DNA from: Paracoccus aminovorans
GTDB taxonomy: Bacteria > Pseudomonadota > Alphaproteobacteria > Rhodobacterales > Rhodobacteraceae
NCBI RefSeq assembly: GCF_900005615.1
Contig: NZ_LN832559.1
Location: 2,076,837-2,140,836 of the forward strand
DNA length: 64,000 nt
Reading direction: 5' to 3'
Positions 40,990-49,662 of the stretch are shown one piece after another. The notes below the pieces were generated by a model that was given only the letters and a program-made list of their open reading frames with translations, was not told the DNA's origin and made no database searches. A program made the position numbers and the translations under genes. How positions within the stretch are numbered: position 1 is the stretch's first letter; the number at the start of each line of letters is the position of its first letter.

Positions 40990-43026
40990 TCAGGAAACGT
41001 CGGTCAACAGGCCGCGTCCTTTCAACAAAGCGTGAACCCCCGGTTTTCGTTCCCTGAATTTCAACCAAAGTTCGTCGGCCGGCAAGGAATCGCCCTTGGA
41101 GAGGATCCATTCCTCCAGCCGGGCGGCGGTGGCCGGGTCGAAGGCGCCGCCGTTTTCCAGGAAGGCCTCGAAGGCGTCGGCATCCATGACCTCGGACCAC
41201 ATGTAGCTGTAATAGCCGGCGCTGTAGCCGTCGCCGGAAAACACATGCGCGAAATGCGGCGTGGCGTGGCGCATCGGGATCGCGGCGGGGGCGCCGAGTT
41301 CCGCCAGCACTTCGGCCTGCCGCGCCATCGGGTCGGCGGGCGGCGTGCCGGTGTGAAAGGCCAGGTCGACCAGCGCGCTTTCCAGATATTCGGTGGTGGC
41401 GAAGCCCTGATCGGCATTGCCCGCCGCCAGGATGCGGTCGCGCAACTCGGCCGGCATCGGCGCGCCGGTCTCGGCATGGCGGGCGTGGCGGTCCAGCACC
41501 TCGGGCTGTTCCAGCCAATGCTCGAACAGCTGGCTCGGCAGTTCGACGAAGTCGCGCGCGACCGAGGTGCCCGAGATCGAGGGCCAGTCCACCTGCGACA
41601 GGATATGGTGCAGCGCATGGCCGAATTCGTGGAACAGCGTATGCGCGTCGTCCCAGGACAGGTAGGCCGGCGCGCCGGGCGCCTCGGGCGGGGTGAAGTT
41701 GCAGACATTGACCACGATGGGGCGCTGGCCGGCGCCGATCCGGTGCTGCTGCTGCAAGGACGAGCACCAGGCGCCCGAGCGCTTGCTGGGCCGGGCGAAG
41801 TAGTCGCCCAGAAACACCGCCATCTGCCGGCCGTCGCGGGTGATCTCCCACGCCCGGACCTCGGGCGACCAGAGCGGCGCCTGGAACTCGCGGAACTCCA
41901 GCCGGAACAGCCGGCTCGCGGTGTCGAAGACCGCACCGATCATCGCCTCCAAGGTCAGGTAGGGCTTCACGGCCGCCTCGTCGAACTCGTGCTCGGCCTT
42001 GCGGCGGCGCTCGGCGTAGAAGCGCCAGTCCCAGGGCTCCAGCGCGCCGTTCACGCCGTCCGCGTGCAGCATCTGGGTGAAACGCGCGGCATCGGCCTCG
42101 GCCCGGGCCTTGGCCGGGGTCCAGACCTGTTTCAGCAGCGCCTCGACATTGCCGGCATTGCCGGCCATCTCGGGCTCCAGCTTGTAGCTGGCGAAATCGG
42201 CGTAGCCCAGCAGCGTGGCGCGTTCGTGGCGCAGCGCCAGGATCTCGGCGGCGATGGGGCGGTTGTCGGTCTTGGCGCCGCCTGCCCCCGAGCCGTCGCC
42301 GCGCGCGGTCCAGGCCCGCCAGGCGGTCTCGCGCAAGGCGCGGTCCTCGGCATATTCCAGGAAAGGCACGATCAGCGAGCGGTTCAGCGTCACGATCCGG
42401 CCCGACAGCCCGCGTTCGCGCGCCGCCGCCCGCATGGCGCGCAACAGCCAGTCCGGCAGGCCCGAAAGCCGGTCGTCGGGCACGGCCATGGTAAAGTCGC
42501 GCTCATCCGCCAGCACGTTCTGGGCGAAATCCGTGCTGAGCACCGCCAGCCTTTCGCGGACCTGCGCCATGCGCGCGCGCGCCGCGCCGGTCAGCCCGGC
42601 ACCCGAGCGGCGCAGCCCGCGCAGGGTCAGCTCGGTCAGGCGCTGGTCCTGCGGCGCCAGCTCGTCGCGGTCCTGATGGATCGCCTCGACCCGGTCGAAC
42701 AGCCGCGGGTCCATGCTGGTCCTGGCGCCATGCGCGGCCAGGCGCGGCGCGAACTGGCGCTGCAAATCCTCGCGCGCGGGGTTCGAATCGACGCCCGCCA
42801 GGGTATAGAACACCGCGCAGAGCCGGTTCAGCGGCTCCTCGGCGGTTTCCAGCGCGGCGACGGTGTTCTGGAATGTCGGCGGTTCGGGATTGGCGGCGAT
42901 GGCCTCGACGGCCTCCTCGGCCAGCTTCAGGCAGGCGTCGAAGGCGGGGGCGAAATCCGCGTCGCGGATCAGGTCGAAGCGCGGCAGGCCCAGCGGCCCG
43001 GTCCATTCGGTCAACTCAGGGTTCAT
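40990..43026 (-). CDS. M3 family oligopeptidase (peptidyl-dipeptidase Dcp / oligopeptidase A type)
   Basis: The 678-residue zinc peptidase cuts short peptides in the cytoplasm. The metal site is HTLFHEFGHALHHILSQV, with Glu further on in RDFVELPSQLFEHW. The upstream fold text DFTMAVPDDRLSGLP and AYLSWDDAHTLFHE also fits M3A enzymes. It starts 30 bases after the ThiF-like gene stop. Dcp and PrlC cannot be told apart by eye. Confidence 0.93.
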   Translation of the reverse strand: MNPELTEWTGPLGLPRFDLIRDADFAPAFDACLKLAEEAVEAIAANPEPPTFQNTVAALETAEEPLNRLCAVFYTLAGVDSNPAREDLQRQFAPRLAAHGARTSMDPRLFDRVEAIHQDRDELAPQDQRLTELTLRGLRRSGAGLTGAARARMAQVRERLAVLSTDFAQNVLADERDFTMAVPDDRLSGLPDWLLRAMRAAARERGLSGRIVTLNRSLIVPFLEYAEDRALRETAWRAWTARGDGSGAGGAKTDNRPIAAEILALRHERATLLGYADFASYKLEPEMAGNAGNVEALLKQVWTPAKARAEADAARFTQMLHADGVNGALEPWDWRFYAERRRKAEHEFDEAAVKPYLTLEAMIGAVFDTASRLFRLEFREFQAPLWSPEVRAWEITRDGRQMAVFLGDYFARPSKRSGAWCSSLQQQHRIGAGQRPIVVNVCNFTPPEAPGAPAYLSWDDAHTLFHEFGHALHHILSQVDWPSISGTSVARDFVELPSQLFEHWLEQPEVLDRHARHAETGAPMPAELRDRILAAGNADQGFATTEYLESALVDLAFHTGTPPADPMARQAEVLAELGAPAAIPMRHATPHFAHVFSGDGYSAGYYSYMWSEVMDADAFEAFLENGGAFDPATAARLEEWILSKGDSLPADELWLKFRERKPGVHALLKGRGLLTDVS

Positions 43027-43056
43027 GCGGCATCCTTTCGGTTGCCCTGCATGTTT

Positions 43057-44199
43057 TCACCCCGGCGGCAAATGTCCAGAGCCGCAGACCGGGCAATCGG
43101 CGCGTCGCGAAATTTTCATCAGCCGGTTTTCGGAATAGAGCCCGTCGAAGATCAGCATGCGCCCGCGCAGGGGCTCGCCCGCGCCGGCGATCAGCTTGAT
43201 CGCCTCCAGCGCCATCATCGAGCCGATGACGCCGGGCAGCGGGCCGACCACGCCGGCCTCGGCGCAAGCCGGGGCCAGCCCGGCGGCCGGAGCCTCGGGG
43301 AAGATGCAGGCCATGCAGGGCGCGCCGCGGGCGGGGTCCCAGACGGTCAGCTGCCCTTCCCATTGCGCGATCGAGCCGGCGACCAGCGGCACGCCGACCG
43401 CGACGCAAGCCGCGTTCACCGCCTGGCGGGCGGCGAAACTGTCGGTGCCGTCGATCACCAGGTCGTGGCCGGCGAGCAAAGCGGCGTCCTCGGCGGTGAT
43501 GCGGCGGTCCAGCGCGGTCACCGCGACATGCGGATTCAGTGCCAGCATGGCGTCGCGGGCGGCCTCGGCCTTGAGGCGGTCCGCGTCGGCGGTGCGGAAG
43601 ATCACCTGCCGTTGCAGGTTCGAGAGGCCGACCCGGTCGTCGTCGGCGACGGTGATCCGTCCCACCCCGGCGGCGGCGAGGTAAAGGCAGACCGGAGCCC
43701 CCAGCCCGCCCGCGCCCACGACCAGCACCCGCGCGCGCCGCAGCGCCGCCTGCCCCGGCCCGCCCAATTCGCGCAGCACGATATGGCGGGCATAGCGGTC
43801 CAATTCCGCATCCGCAGGCGAGCCGGTCCCATTGACCGGGACCGGGGGGGCTTCGGACACAGCCTGCTTCACCGGCACCAGCCCCGGCCCCTGCTGCGGC
43901 AGCGCGACGCTGTGGCGATGCGCCAGCCGCAGAAGCGACCATGCCGCAAGGCCGATCAGGGTGACGGCCAGCAGCCAGAGCAGCACCGGGGACGGCCATT
44001 GCACCGCCCGCGCAAAGGCGCCCTCGGGCCAGCGATGGACGGCGGCGGTCACCGCGAGCCACAGCAGCAGCGCGGCAAGACCAAGCTTCCAGCCGCGCAG
44101 GCGCAGCCAGTAAAGCCAGCCCAGCACCGCGCCATATCCCAGAAGCCACCAGCCGCCGGTCGCCCAGACGAACACCAGCAGCAGGATGAGGACCGGCAT
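43057..44199 (-). CDS. membrane-anchored ThiF/MoeB-type adenylyltransferase
   Basis: The 380-residue product has an N-terminal hydrophobic part with about three spans (2-30, 37-54, 71-92), then a MoeB/ThiF domain at about 130-375. The domain has RYARHIVLRELGGPGQ, ATP-binding VVGAGGLGAPVCLYLAAAGV, DDDRVGLSNLQRQVIF with the Arg finger, DGTDSFAARQAVN, and the zinc pairs CMAC and CPVCG. MoeB activates MoaD for molybdopterin; related E1-like enzymes serve thiazole or cysteine synthesis. The membrane anchor is unusual for E1 enzymes. It lies between dut and the M3 peptidase. Confidence 0.85.
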   Translation of the reverse strand: MPVLILLLVFVWATGGWWLLGYGAVLGWLYWLRLRGWKLGLAALLLWLAVTAAVHRWPEGAFARAVQWPSPVLLWLLAVTLIGLAAWSLLRLAHRHSVALPQQGPGLVPVKQAVSEAPPVPVNGTGSPADAELDRYARHIVLRELGGPGQAALRRARVLVVGAGGLGAPVCLYLAAAGVGRITVADDDRVGLSNLQRQVIFRTADADRLKAEAARDAMLALNPHVAVTALDRRITAEDAALLAGHDLVIDGTDSFAARQAVNAACVAVGVPLVAGSIAQWEGQLTVWDPARGAPCMACIFPEAPAAGLAPACAEAGVVGPLPGVIGSMMALEAIKLIAGAGEPLRGRMLIFDGLYSENRLMKISRRADCPVCGSGHLPPG

Positions 44200-44212
44200 C
44201 AGCCCCGGGCCA

Positions 44213-44677
44213 TCAGCCGCGGCCGGTCGAGCCGAAGCCGCCTTCGCCGCGCGCGGTCTGGTCCAGCGCCTCGGCCATGACGAAGGCCGCGCGGGTCACC
44301 GGCGCGATCACCGCCTGGGCGATGCGCTCGCCATGCTGGATCGCATAGGGCGCGGCACCGAGGTTGATCATGATCACCCCCAGCGGGCCGCGATAATCGC
44401 TGTCGATGGTGCCCGGCGTGTTCGGCAGCGTCACGCCATGCTTCAGCGCCAGGCTGGAACGGGGGCGGATCTGCATTTCGTAGCCCGGCGGGATCTGCAC
44501 GCGCAGCCCGGTCGGGACCAATGCTATCTGGCCGGGGTCGAGCCGCAACTCGGACCCGCCCAGGTCGGCACGCAAGTCGGCGCCGGCCGATCCCGCGGTC
44601 TGATATTCGGGCAGCGGCAGCGCCGGATCGGCGCCCGGTTCGCGCAGAACCAGAATCGTCACCTCGGCCGCCATCAC
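44213..44677 (-). CDS. dut: dUTP diphosphatase
   Basis: The 154-residue trimeric enzyme hydrolyses dUTP to dUMP, keeping uracil out of DNA. Motifs 1-5 are all visible: [53 protein letters not shown] and the C-terminal [12 protein letters not shown]. It begins seven bases after infC stop. An in-frame ATG one codon later is an alternative start. Confidence 0.97.
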   Translation of the reverse strand: MMAAEVTILVLREPGADPALPLPEYQTAGSAGADLRADLGGSELRLDPGQIALVPTGLRVQIPPGYEMQIRPRSSLALKHGVTLPNTPGTIDSDYRGPLGVIMINLGAAPYAIQHGERIAQAVIAPVTRAAFVMAEALDQTARGEGGFGSTGRG

Positions 44678-44684
44678 CCTGTCC

Positions 44685-45224
44685 TTACTTCGGCGCGATC
44701 ATCATGACCATCTGGCGCCCTTCCAGCTTGGGCATCGATTCGACCTTGCCGGCCTCGCCCACATCGGCGGCGACCCGGTTCAGCAGTTCGAGGCCCAGCG
44801 ACTGGTGCGCCATCTCGCGGCCGCGGAAGCGCAGGGTGACCTTGACCTTGTCGCCCTCGTCCAGGAACTTCATCACCGAGCGCATCTTGACATCGTAATC
44901 GTGGGTATCGGTCCCGGGACGGAACTTGATTTCCTTGATCTCGATGATCTTCTGCTTCTTGCGGGCCTCGGCCTCGCGCTTTTGCTGTTCATACTTGAAC
45001 TTGCCGAGGTCCATGATCTTGCAGACCGGCGGCACGGCATTGGGCGAGATCTCGACCAGGTCCAGCCCGGCCTCCTGCGCAAGCTCCATGCCCTTGGCTG
45101 GCGTGACGACGCCGACGTTTTCGCCATCCGCCCCGATCAGGCGGATTTCTGCGACCCGGATGCGGTCGTTGACGCGGGGGCCGGTGTCACGGGTGGGCGG
45201 AGCGTTATGCGGTCTGCGGGCTAT
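44685..45224 (-). CDS. infC: translation initiation factor IF-3, AUA start
   Basis: The 179-residue factor keeps 30S subunits free and proofreads start codons. Features: [19 protein letters not shown] at the N-terminus, [38 protein letters not shown] and [20 protein letters not shown]. The start is read as ATA at 45224-45222 because AAGGAAGA lies seven bases upstream. The only upstream ATG (45284) lies inside the promoter spacer and lacks a ribosome site. A rare initiator is known to let IF-3 repress its own synthesis (AUU in E. coli). It heads the operon infC-dut-thiF-M3-lipoprotein. Confidence 0.9.
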   Translation of the reverse strand: MARRPHNAPPTRDTGPRVNDRIRVAEIRLIGADGENVGVVTPAKGMELAQEAGLDLVEISPNAVPPVCKIMDLGKFKYEQQKREAEARKKQKIIEIKEIKFRPGTDTHDYDVKMRSVMKFLDEGDKVKVTLRFRGREMAHQSLGLELLNRVAADVGEAGKVESMPKLEGRQMVMMIAPK

Positions 45225-45261
45225 GGCTGTCTTCCTTGTATGGCCAGAGGTTTTGCGCGTG

Positions 45262-45290
45262 TAATTAGTCCCGCAGAGCCGCATTTTCAA
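45262..45290 (-). promoter_or_regulatory. infC promoter
   Basis: On the minus strand TTGAAA (45290-45285) and TAATTA (45267-45262) are 17 bases apart, near the sigma-70 consensus. The expected transcript start near 45255 leaves a leader of about 30 bases to the AUA codon. Confidence 0.7.
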
Positions 45291-45452
45291 CCGGATTCGG
45301 TGGGGTTTGCGTCGGTTTTGACGCAGAACCGCCGTTCTCGCCCGGGGGTTGACGCAGCCGTGACCCGCCCGGCGGCGCCCCGGCGGCCGCCCCGCTTTTC
45401 CCCCGCGTCCCGGCATGGCATAGAGACCCTGCGCCGCCAGAGGGAGACCTGC

Positions 45453-46082
45453 ATGAAAAGACCGCTCGTCCTGATCGTCCTGCTTGCCGCAGCCGCCGGC
45501 GGCGCCTGGTATTGGTCGCAATCCGGCCAACCGCCGCAGCCCGAGCCACCGCGCAACGAGGTTACGGCCCCCGCATCCGCGCCCGATACGGCCGAGGCGC
45601 AGGACAAGGCCAATGCCGCCGCCGATGCGGCAGCCGACGCGGCAGCCATCGCGGCGGATGCTGCGGCGGATGCCGCGGCCTCGGCCACGTCCGCCGCCGT
45701 CAGCCCCGCCAGTTCCGCCGCCGACCAGGCCGAAGCCGCAGCCGAGGCCGCCATCGCCGCGGCCGACCGCGCGGCCGATGCGGCCGCCGCGGCCAGCGCC
45801 TCGCCCACGCAGGCCGAAGCCGCCGCCATTGCCGCCGGCAGCGCGGCCCGCGATGCCGCCAGCGCCACCCGCACCGCCGGCAGCGCCGCCGGAGAGGCGG
45901 TCGAGATCGACTCGGCCCTGACCCCGCAGGGCTTCGACGCGGCGCGCCTGCGCCAGCTCATCGCTGCCGCCGACCTGCCGCCGGCGCGCAGGGCCGAGCT
46001 GGTCGCGCTGGTCGACCGCGCCGAAGCCGATGCCGGCGCCCGCCCGGCGCTGCTGGAACAGGTCCGGGCCGCGCTGCCATGA
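45453..46082 (+). CDS. Ala-rich single-span protein
   Basis: The 209-residue product begins with a membrane anchor or uncleaved signal ([19 protein letters not shown]). Residues 45-155 are an almost pure Ala/Asp/Glu/Ser region with repeated [14 protein letters not shown] units, which should form one long helix or coiled coil. The C-terminus ([20 protein letters not shown] and after) is more normal and predicted helical. I do not know the function. AGGGAGA is just before the ATG. It overlaps the next gene by 4 bases (ATGA). Confidence 0.65.
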   Translation: MKRPLVLIVLLAAAAGGAWYWSQSGQPPQPEPPRNEVTAPASAPDTAEAQDKANAAADAAADAAAIAADAAADAAASATSAAVSPASSAADQAEAAAEAAIAAADRAADAAAAASASPTQAEAAAIAAGSAARDAASATRTAGSAAGEAVEIDSALTPQGFDAARLRQLIAAADLPPARRAELVALVDRAEADAGARPALLEQVRAALP

Positions 46083-46954
46083 GCTTTCCCAGCCTTGCCC
46101 AGTTCCTTGCCGCCGCACCCGAAAGGCTGGCCCGCGGCCCGATCGCGCTGATCCTGATCGAGGACGATACCGCCGTCACCCAGACGCTGGAGCATCACCT
46201 GCGCGCCGGTTTCAAGCTGATCCTGGCGCTGTCGTCCGAGCCGCTGCCGGCGCAGCTGATCCCCGAGGCCGGCGCCGGCAAGATCGTGAACCTGCGCCAC
46301 GATTCCCGCCGCGGCCGCGCCCATGTCGAGGCGGTGAACACCGCCATCGAGGCGGTGCCGAACGACAGCTGGCTGTATTACGGCTATAACGCGGAATTCC
46401 TGTTCTATCCCTTCTCGGAGCACCGCACCGTCGGCGAGATGCTGGCCTTCCACGCCGAGGAACGGCGCCGGGCGATGCTGACCTATGTCGTGGACCTCTA
46501 CGCCCCGGACCTGGAGCGCTTTCCCGATGCGGTCAGCCTGGACCAGGCGATGTTCGACCGCACCGGCTATTTCGCGCTCGGCCGGCCCGACCGCGACGGG
46601 CGGCACCGGGAACGGCAGCTGGACTTCCACGGCGGGCTGCGCTGGCGCTTCGAGGAGCACATTCCCCAGGACCGCCGCCGCATCGACCGCATCGCGCTGT
46701 TCCGCACCCAGCCGGGGCTGAAGCTGCTGCCCGATCACCGCTTCAACGTCGAGGAATACAACACCTATTCCTGCCCCTGGCACCACAACCTGACCGCCGC
46801 CGTGGCCTCGTTCCGGGTCGCGAAGGCGCTGGCCAAGAACCCCGGATCGCGCGGGCAGATCGGCACGTTCCGCTGGCGCAATTCGCATCCCTTCCAATGG
46901 AGCTCGCAGCAGCTGATGGACTTCGGCCTGATGGAGCCCGGCCAGTGGTTCTAG
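46079..46954 (+). CDS. glycosyltransferase-like protein
   Basis: The 291-residue soluble product starts with an alpha/beta pattern ([32 protein letters not shown]) and contains [16 protein letters not shown] and [20 protein letters not shown], which recall the nucleotide-sugar and acceptor regions of family 2-like glycosyltransferases. A classic DXD is not obvious, though DLYAPDLE could serve. The start overlaps the previous stop. The stop overlaps the dGTPase start by 10 bases. The call is tentative. Confidence 0.45.
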   Translation: MSFPSLAQFLAAAPERLARGPIALILIEDDTAVTQTLEHHLRAGFKLILALSSEPLPAQLIPEAGAGKIVNLRHDSRRGRAHVEAVNTAIEAVPNDSWLYYGYNAEFLFYPFSEHRTVGEMLAFHAEERRRAMLTYVVDLYAPDLERFPDAVSLDQAMFDRTGYFALGRPDRDGRHRERQLDFHGGLRWRFEEHIPQDRRRIDRIALFRTQPGLKLLPDHRFNVEEYNTYSCPWHHNLTAAVASFRVAKALAKNPGSRGQIGTFRWRNSHPFQWSSQQLMDFGLMEPGQWF

Positions 46955-48252
46955 ACCCGGCCTGGCTGGCCCGGCGCGCGCCCCGGACCCGCCCCGCGGA
47001 CGATTTCCGCGACGAGGGCGACGTGGACTACGCCCGGGTGATCCATTCCGCCGCCTTCCGCCGGCTTCAGGGCAAGACCCAGATCCTGAACCTGGGCGAC
47101 AGCGATTTCTACCGCACCCGGCTGACCCACTCGCTGGAGGTGGCGCAGATCGCCGGCGGGCTGGTGCAGCAGCTGCGCGGCCTGTTCCCCGACCATGCCG
47201 CCAGCGCCGCCCTGCCCGGCCGCAGCCTGATCCAGGCCATCGCCTGCGCCCACGACCTGGGCCACCCGCCCTTCGGCCATGGCGGCGAGGTGGCGCTGAA
47301 CTGGTGCATGCGCGACCATGGCGGCTTCGAGGGCAACGGCCAGACCCTGCGGCTGCTGGCGCAGCCCGTGGATGCCGCGCCCGAGCCGGGGGTGAACCTG
47401 ACCCGGCGCAGCCTGCTGGGCGTGCTGAAATATCCCGCAAGCTGGTCGCGGCTGGCCAATCCGGCGCTGCGCCCGCGCCTGCACCAGGGGCCTTTGCCGC
47501 GGCAGAGCATCGACCTGGCGGCCTCGGCGCCGCCGAAATGCCATCTCGACTGCGAGGCCGGGCTGGTGGATTGGATCCTGTCGCCGCTTTCGGCCGAGGA
47601 CCGCGATCTTTTCGCGCAGGTTCGAGAGTTCTCCGGCAAGCATGGGGTCACGCTGCATAAAGCCCTGGACTGCAGCATCATGGATGTGGCCGACGACATC
47701 GCCTATGGCGTTCACGACCTCGAGGATGCCATCGCGCTGGGGCTGGTCTCGGCCGAGGAATTCCGCGGCGCGGTGGCGCCGGGATACGCTGCCCCGTTCG
47801 GCGGCCGGGGCGCGCTGGCGGCGCGGCTGTTCGGCCCCCCCGCTGCGCGCAAGGCCAGCATCGGCGCGCTGGTGCATCATTTCATCGGCGCCGTCCGTTT
47901 CCGCGAGGAGCCGGGGTTCCGCGACCCGCTGCTGCGCCACCGGGTCGAACTGGCCGAGCCGCCGCGGCAGTTGCTGAAGGCGCTCAAGGGCTTCATCCTC
48001 GACCGGGTGATCCGCAGCGCCGGTGTGCAGCAGCTGGAGTTCAAGGGCCAGGCCATGGTGGTCGAGGTGTTCGAGGCGCTCCGCTCGGACCCGATGCGGC
48101 TGCTGCCGGGCGAATGGCGCGCGCGATACGCGGCCGAGGGCGATATCCGCATCCTGTGCGACCATGTCGCGGCCATGACCGACACCGCCCTGCTGCGGAC
48201 CTATGAGCGGCTGTTCTCGCCGCGCATGGGCTCGGTCTTCGACCGGCTCTAG
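46945..48252 (+). CDS. dgt: deoxyguanosine triphosphate triphosphohydrolase
   Basis: The 435-residue HD-domain enzyme cuts dGTP (or other dNTPs) into nucleoside and tripolyphosphate. The metal-binding HD site is visible as RRLQGKTQI, RLTHSLEVAQIAG and IACAHDLGHPPFGHGGE, followed by MDVADDIAYGVHDLEDA. The GTG at 46945 is preferred because GGAG lies eight bases upstream and the product then starts like homologues; an ATG at 46897 in the same frame would overlap the preceding gene by 58 bases. It ends in a 4-base overlap with the convergent gene. Confidence 0.88.
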   Translation: MVLDPAWLARRAPRTRPADDFRDEGDVDYARVIHSAAFRRLQGKTQILNLGDSDFYRTRLTHSLEVAQIAGGLVQQLRGLFPDHAASAALPGRSLIQAIACAHDLGHPPFGHGGEVALNWCMRDHGGFEGNGQTLRLLAQPVDAAPEPGVNLTRRSLLGVLKYPASWSRLANPALRPRLHQGPLPRQSIDLAASAPPKCHLDCEAGLVDWILSPLSAEDRDLFAQVREFSGKHGVTLHKALDCSIMDVADDIAYGVHDLEDAIALGLVSAEEFRGAVAPGYAAPFGGRGALAARLFGPPAARKASIGALVHHFIGAVRFREEPGFRDPLLRHRVELAEPPRQLLKALKGFILDRVIRSAGVQQLEFKGQAMVVEVFEALRSDPMRLLPGEWRARYAAEGDIRILCDHVAAMTDTALLRTYERLFSPRMGSVFDRL

Positions 48253-49538
48253 GCGGCGCAGACGCGCCAGATCACGTCGCCCACGTCGTCGGCCAGCAGC
48301 AGCGACCGGCCGTCCGGGCCGATGGCGACGCCCACCGGGCGGCCATAGGAAAACTTCTCGTCCGGCGACAGGAAACCCGTCAGGATGTCGCGCGGCGGTC
48401 CCGAGGGGCGGCCATCCGCGAAGGGCACGAAGATCAGCCGATAGCCCGACAGCGTCGAGCGGTTCCAGGACCCATGCTGGCCGATCGCCATGCCCTCGGG
48501 AAAGCCGGGCAGCGTGCCCGCCGGCATCCAGCACAGGCCCAGCGAGGCGGTATGGCCGCCCAGCGCGTAATCGGGGGTGATGGCGCGGGCGACCATGGCG
48601 GCGTCCTGCGGCACGCGGTCGTCCACCGTCCCGCCCCAATAGCTGTAGGGCCAGCCGTAGAAGCCGCCTTCGCGCACCGAGGTCAGATAGTCGGGCGGGG
48701 TCTCGTCCCCCAGCCCGTCGCGTTCGTTGACCACGGTCCAGAGCGCGCCGGTCGTGGGCTCCCAGGCCAGGCCGACCGGGTTGCGCAAGCCCGAGGCGAA
48801 GACGCCGGCACGGCCGGTTTCCAGGTCCAGTTCCCAGATCGCGGCGCGGCCCTCCTCGACCGCCATGCCCTCGTCGGCGATATTGGTCAGCGATCCGACC
48901 CCGCAATAAAGCCGCTTGCGGTCGGGCGAGGCGATCAGGCTGCGCGTCCAGTGTCCGCCCGGCTGGAACGCGACCAGCCGGCGGCCGGGGCCGGCGATCC
49001 GGGTGGCGCCGGGGGCGTAGGGAAAGGCCAGGATGCCGTCGGTATTGGCAACGAAGAAGGTCTCACCGACCAGGGCCATGCCGAAGGGCTGGCGCTGGCC
49101 GTCCAGGAAGACTTCGCGCGTCTCGGCCACGCCGTCGCCGTCGGCATCGCGCCACAGCGTGATGCGGTTCGCACTGACCCCCAGCGCGCGGGCGCGGCGC
49201 ATGGTTGCCTGGGTGGCGCGGTCGAGCAGCGATCGGGGCGGGGTTGCCTCTTGCAGCGCCTCGGCCACCAGCACGTCGCCGTTGGGCAGCACCTCGATCC
49301 AGCGCGGATGCTGCAACTCGCGGGCGAAGGCGTTGACGCGCAGGCCGGGGGCTGGGACCGGCGCCTCGGTCCCGCGCCAGCCGCGGGCGGTCGGCATCTT
49401 CAGCGTCATGATGCCCTGGGGTTTTGCCGGAGGAATCTGCGGCGCGGTGCCCAGCGCCGCCGTTCGGGGCGCGCCCATGCGCCGCATCAGCACCATCGCG
49501 CCGCCCACCGCCGCCGTCGCCCGGGCCAGAAAATCCAT
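48249..49538 (-). CDS. sorbosone dehydrogenase-like (PQQ-type six-blade propeller) protein
   Basis: The 429-residue product has a weak N-terminal hydrophobic part, then a beta-propeller with HPRWIEVLPNGDVLVAEA, DGDGVAETREVFLDG, SGLRNPVGLAWEP, GGFYGWPYSYWGG and FSYGRPVGVAIGPDGRSLLL. These are features of the sorbosone/glucose dehydrogenase (GSDH) family, which uses PQQ and acts outside the cytoplasm. A clear cleavable signal is not seen. The start at 49538 gives MDFLARATAAVGGAMVL. Confidence 0.82.
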   Translation of the reverse strand: MDFLARATAAVGGAMVLMRRMGAPRTAALGTAPQIPPAKPQGIMTLKMPTARGWRGTEAPVPAPGLRVNAFARELQHPRWIEVLPNGDVLVAEALQEATPPRSLLDRATQATMRRARALGVSANRITLWRDADGDGVAETREVFLDGQRQPFGMALVGETFFVANTDGILAFPYAPGATRIAGPGRRLVAFQPGGHWTRSLIASPDRKRLYCGVGSLTNIADEGMAVEEGRAAIWELDLETGRAGVFASGLRNPVGLAWEPTTGALWTVVNERDGLGDETPPDYLTSVREGGFYGWPYSYWGGTVDDRVPQDAAMVARAITPDYALGGHTASLGLCWMPAGTLPGFPEGMAIGQHGSWNRSTLSGYRLIFVPFADGRPSGPPRDILTGFLSPDEKFSYGRPVGVAIGPDGRSLLLADDVGDVIWRVCAA

Positions 49539-49662
49539 GGATCGCCTTCCTGTTTGCCCGAGCAGGCTAGTCCCGGCACGGCAGCGGTCAATCCCCCGCA
49601 TGCACGCCATGGTGGTCCGCCGGCAAAAAACCGGCTATAGGCGCGGGAAAACTGGTGTGGTG

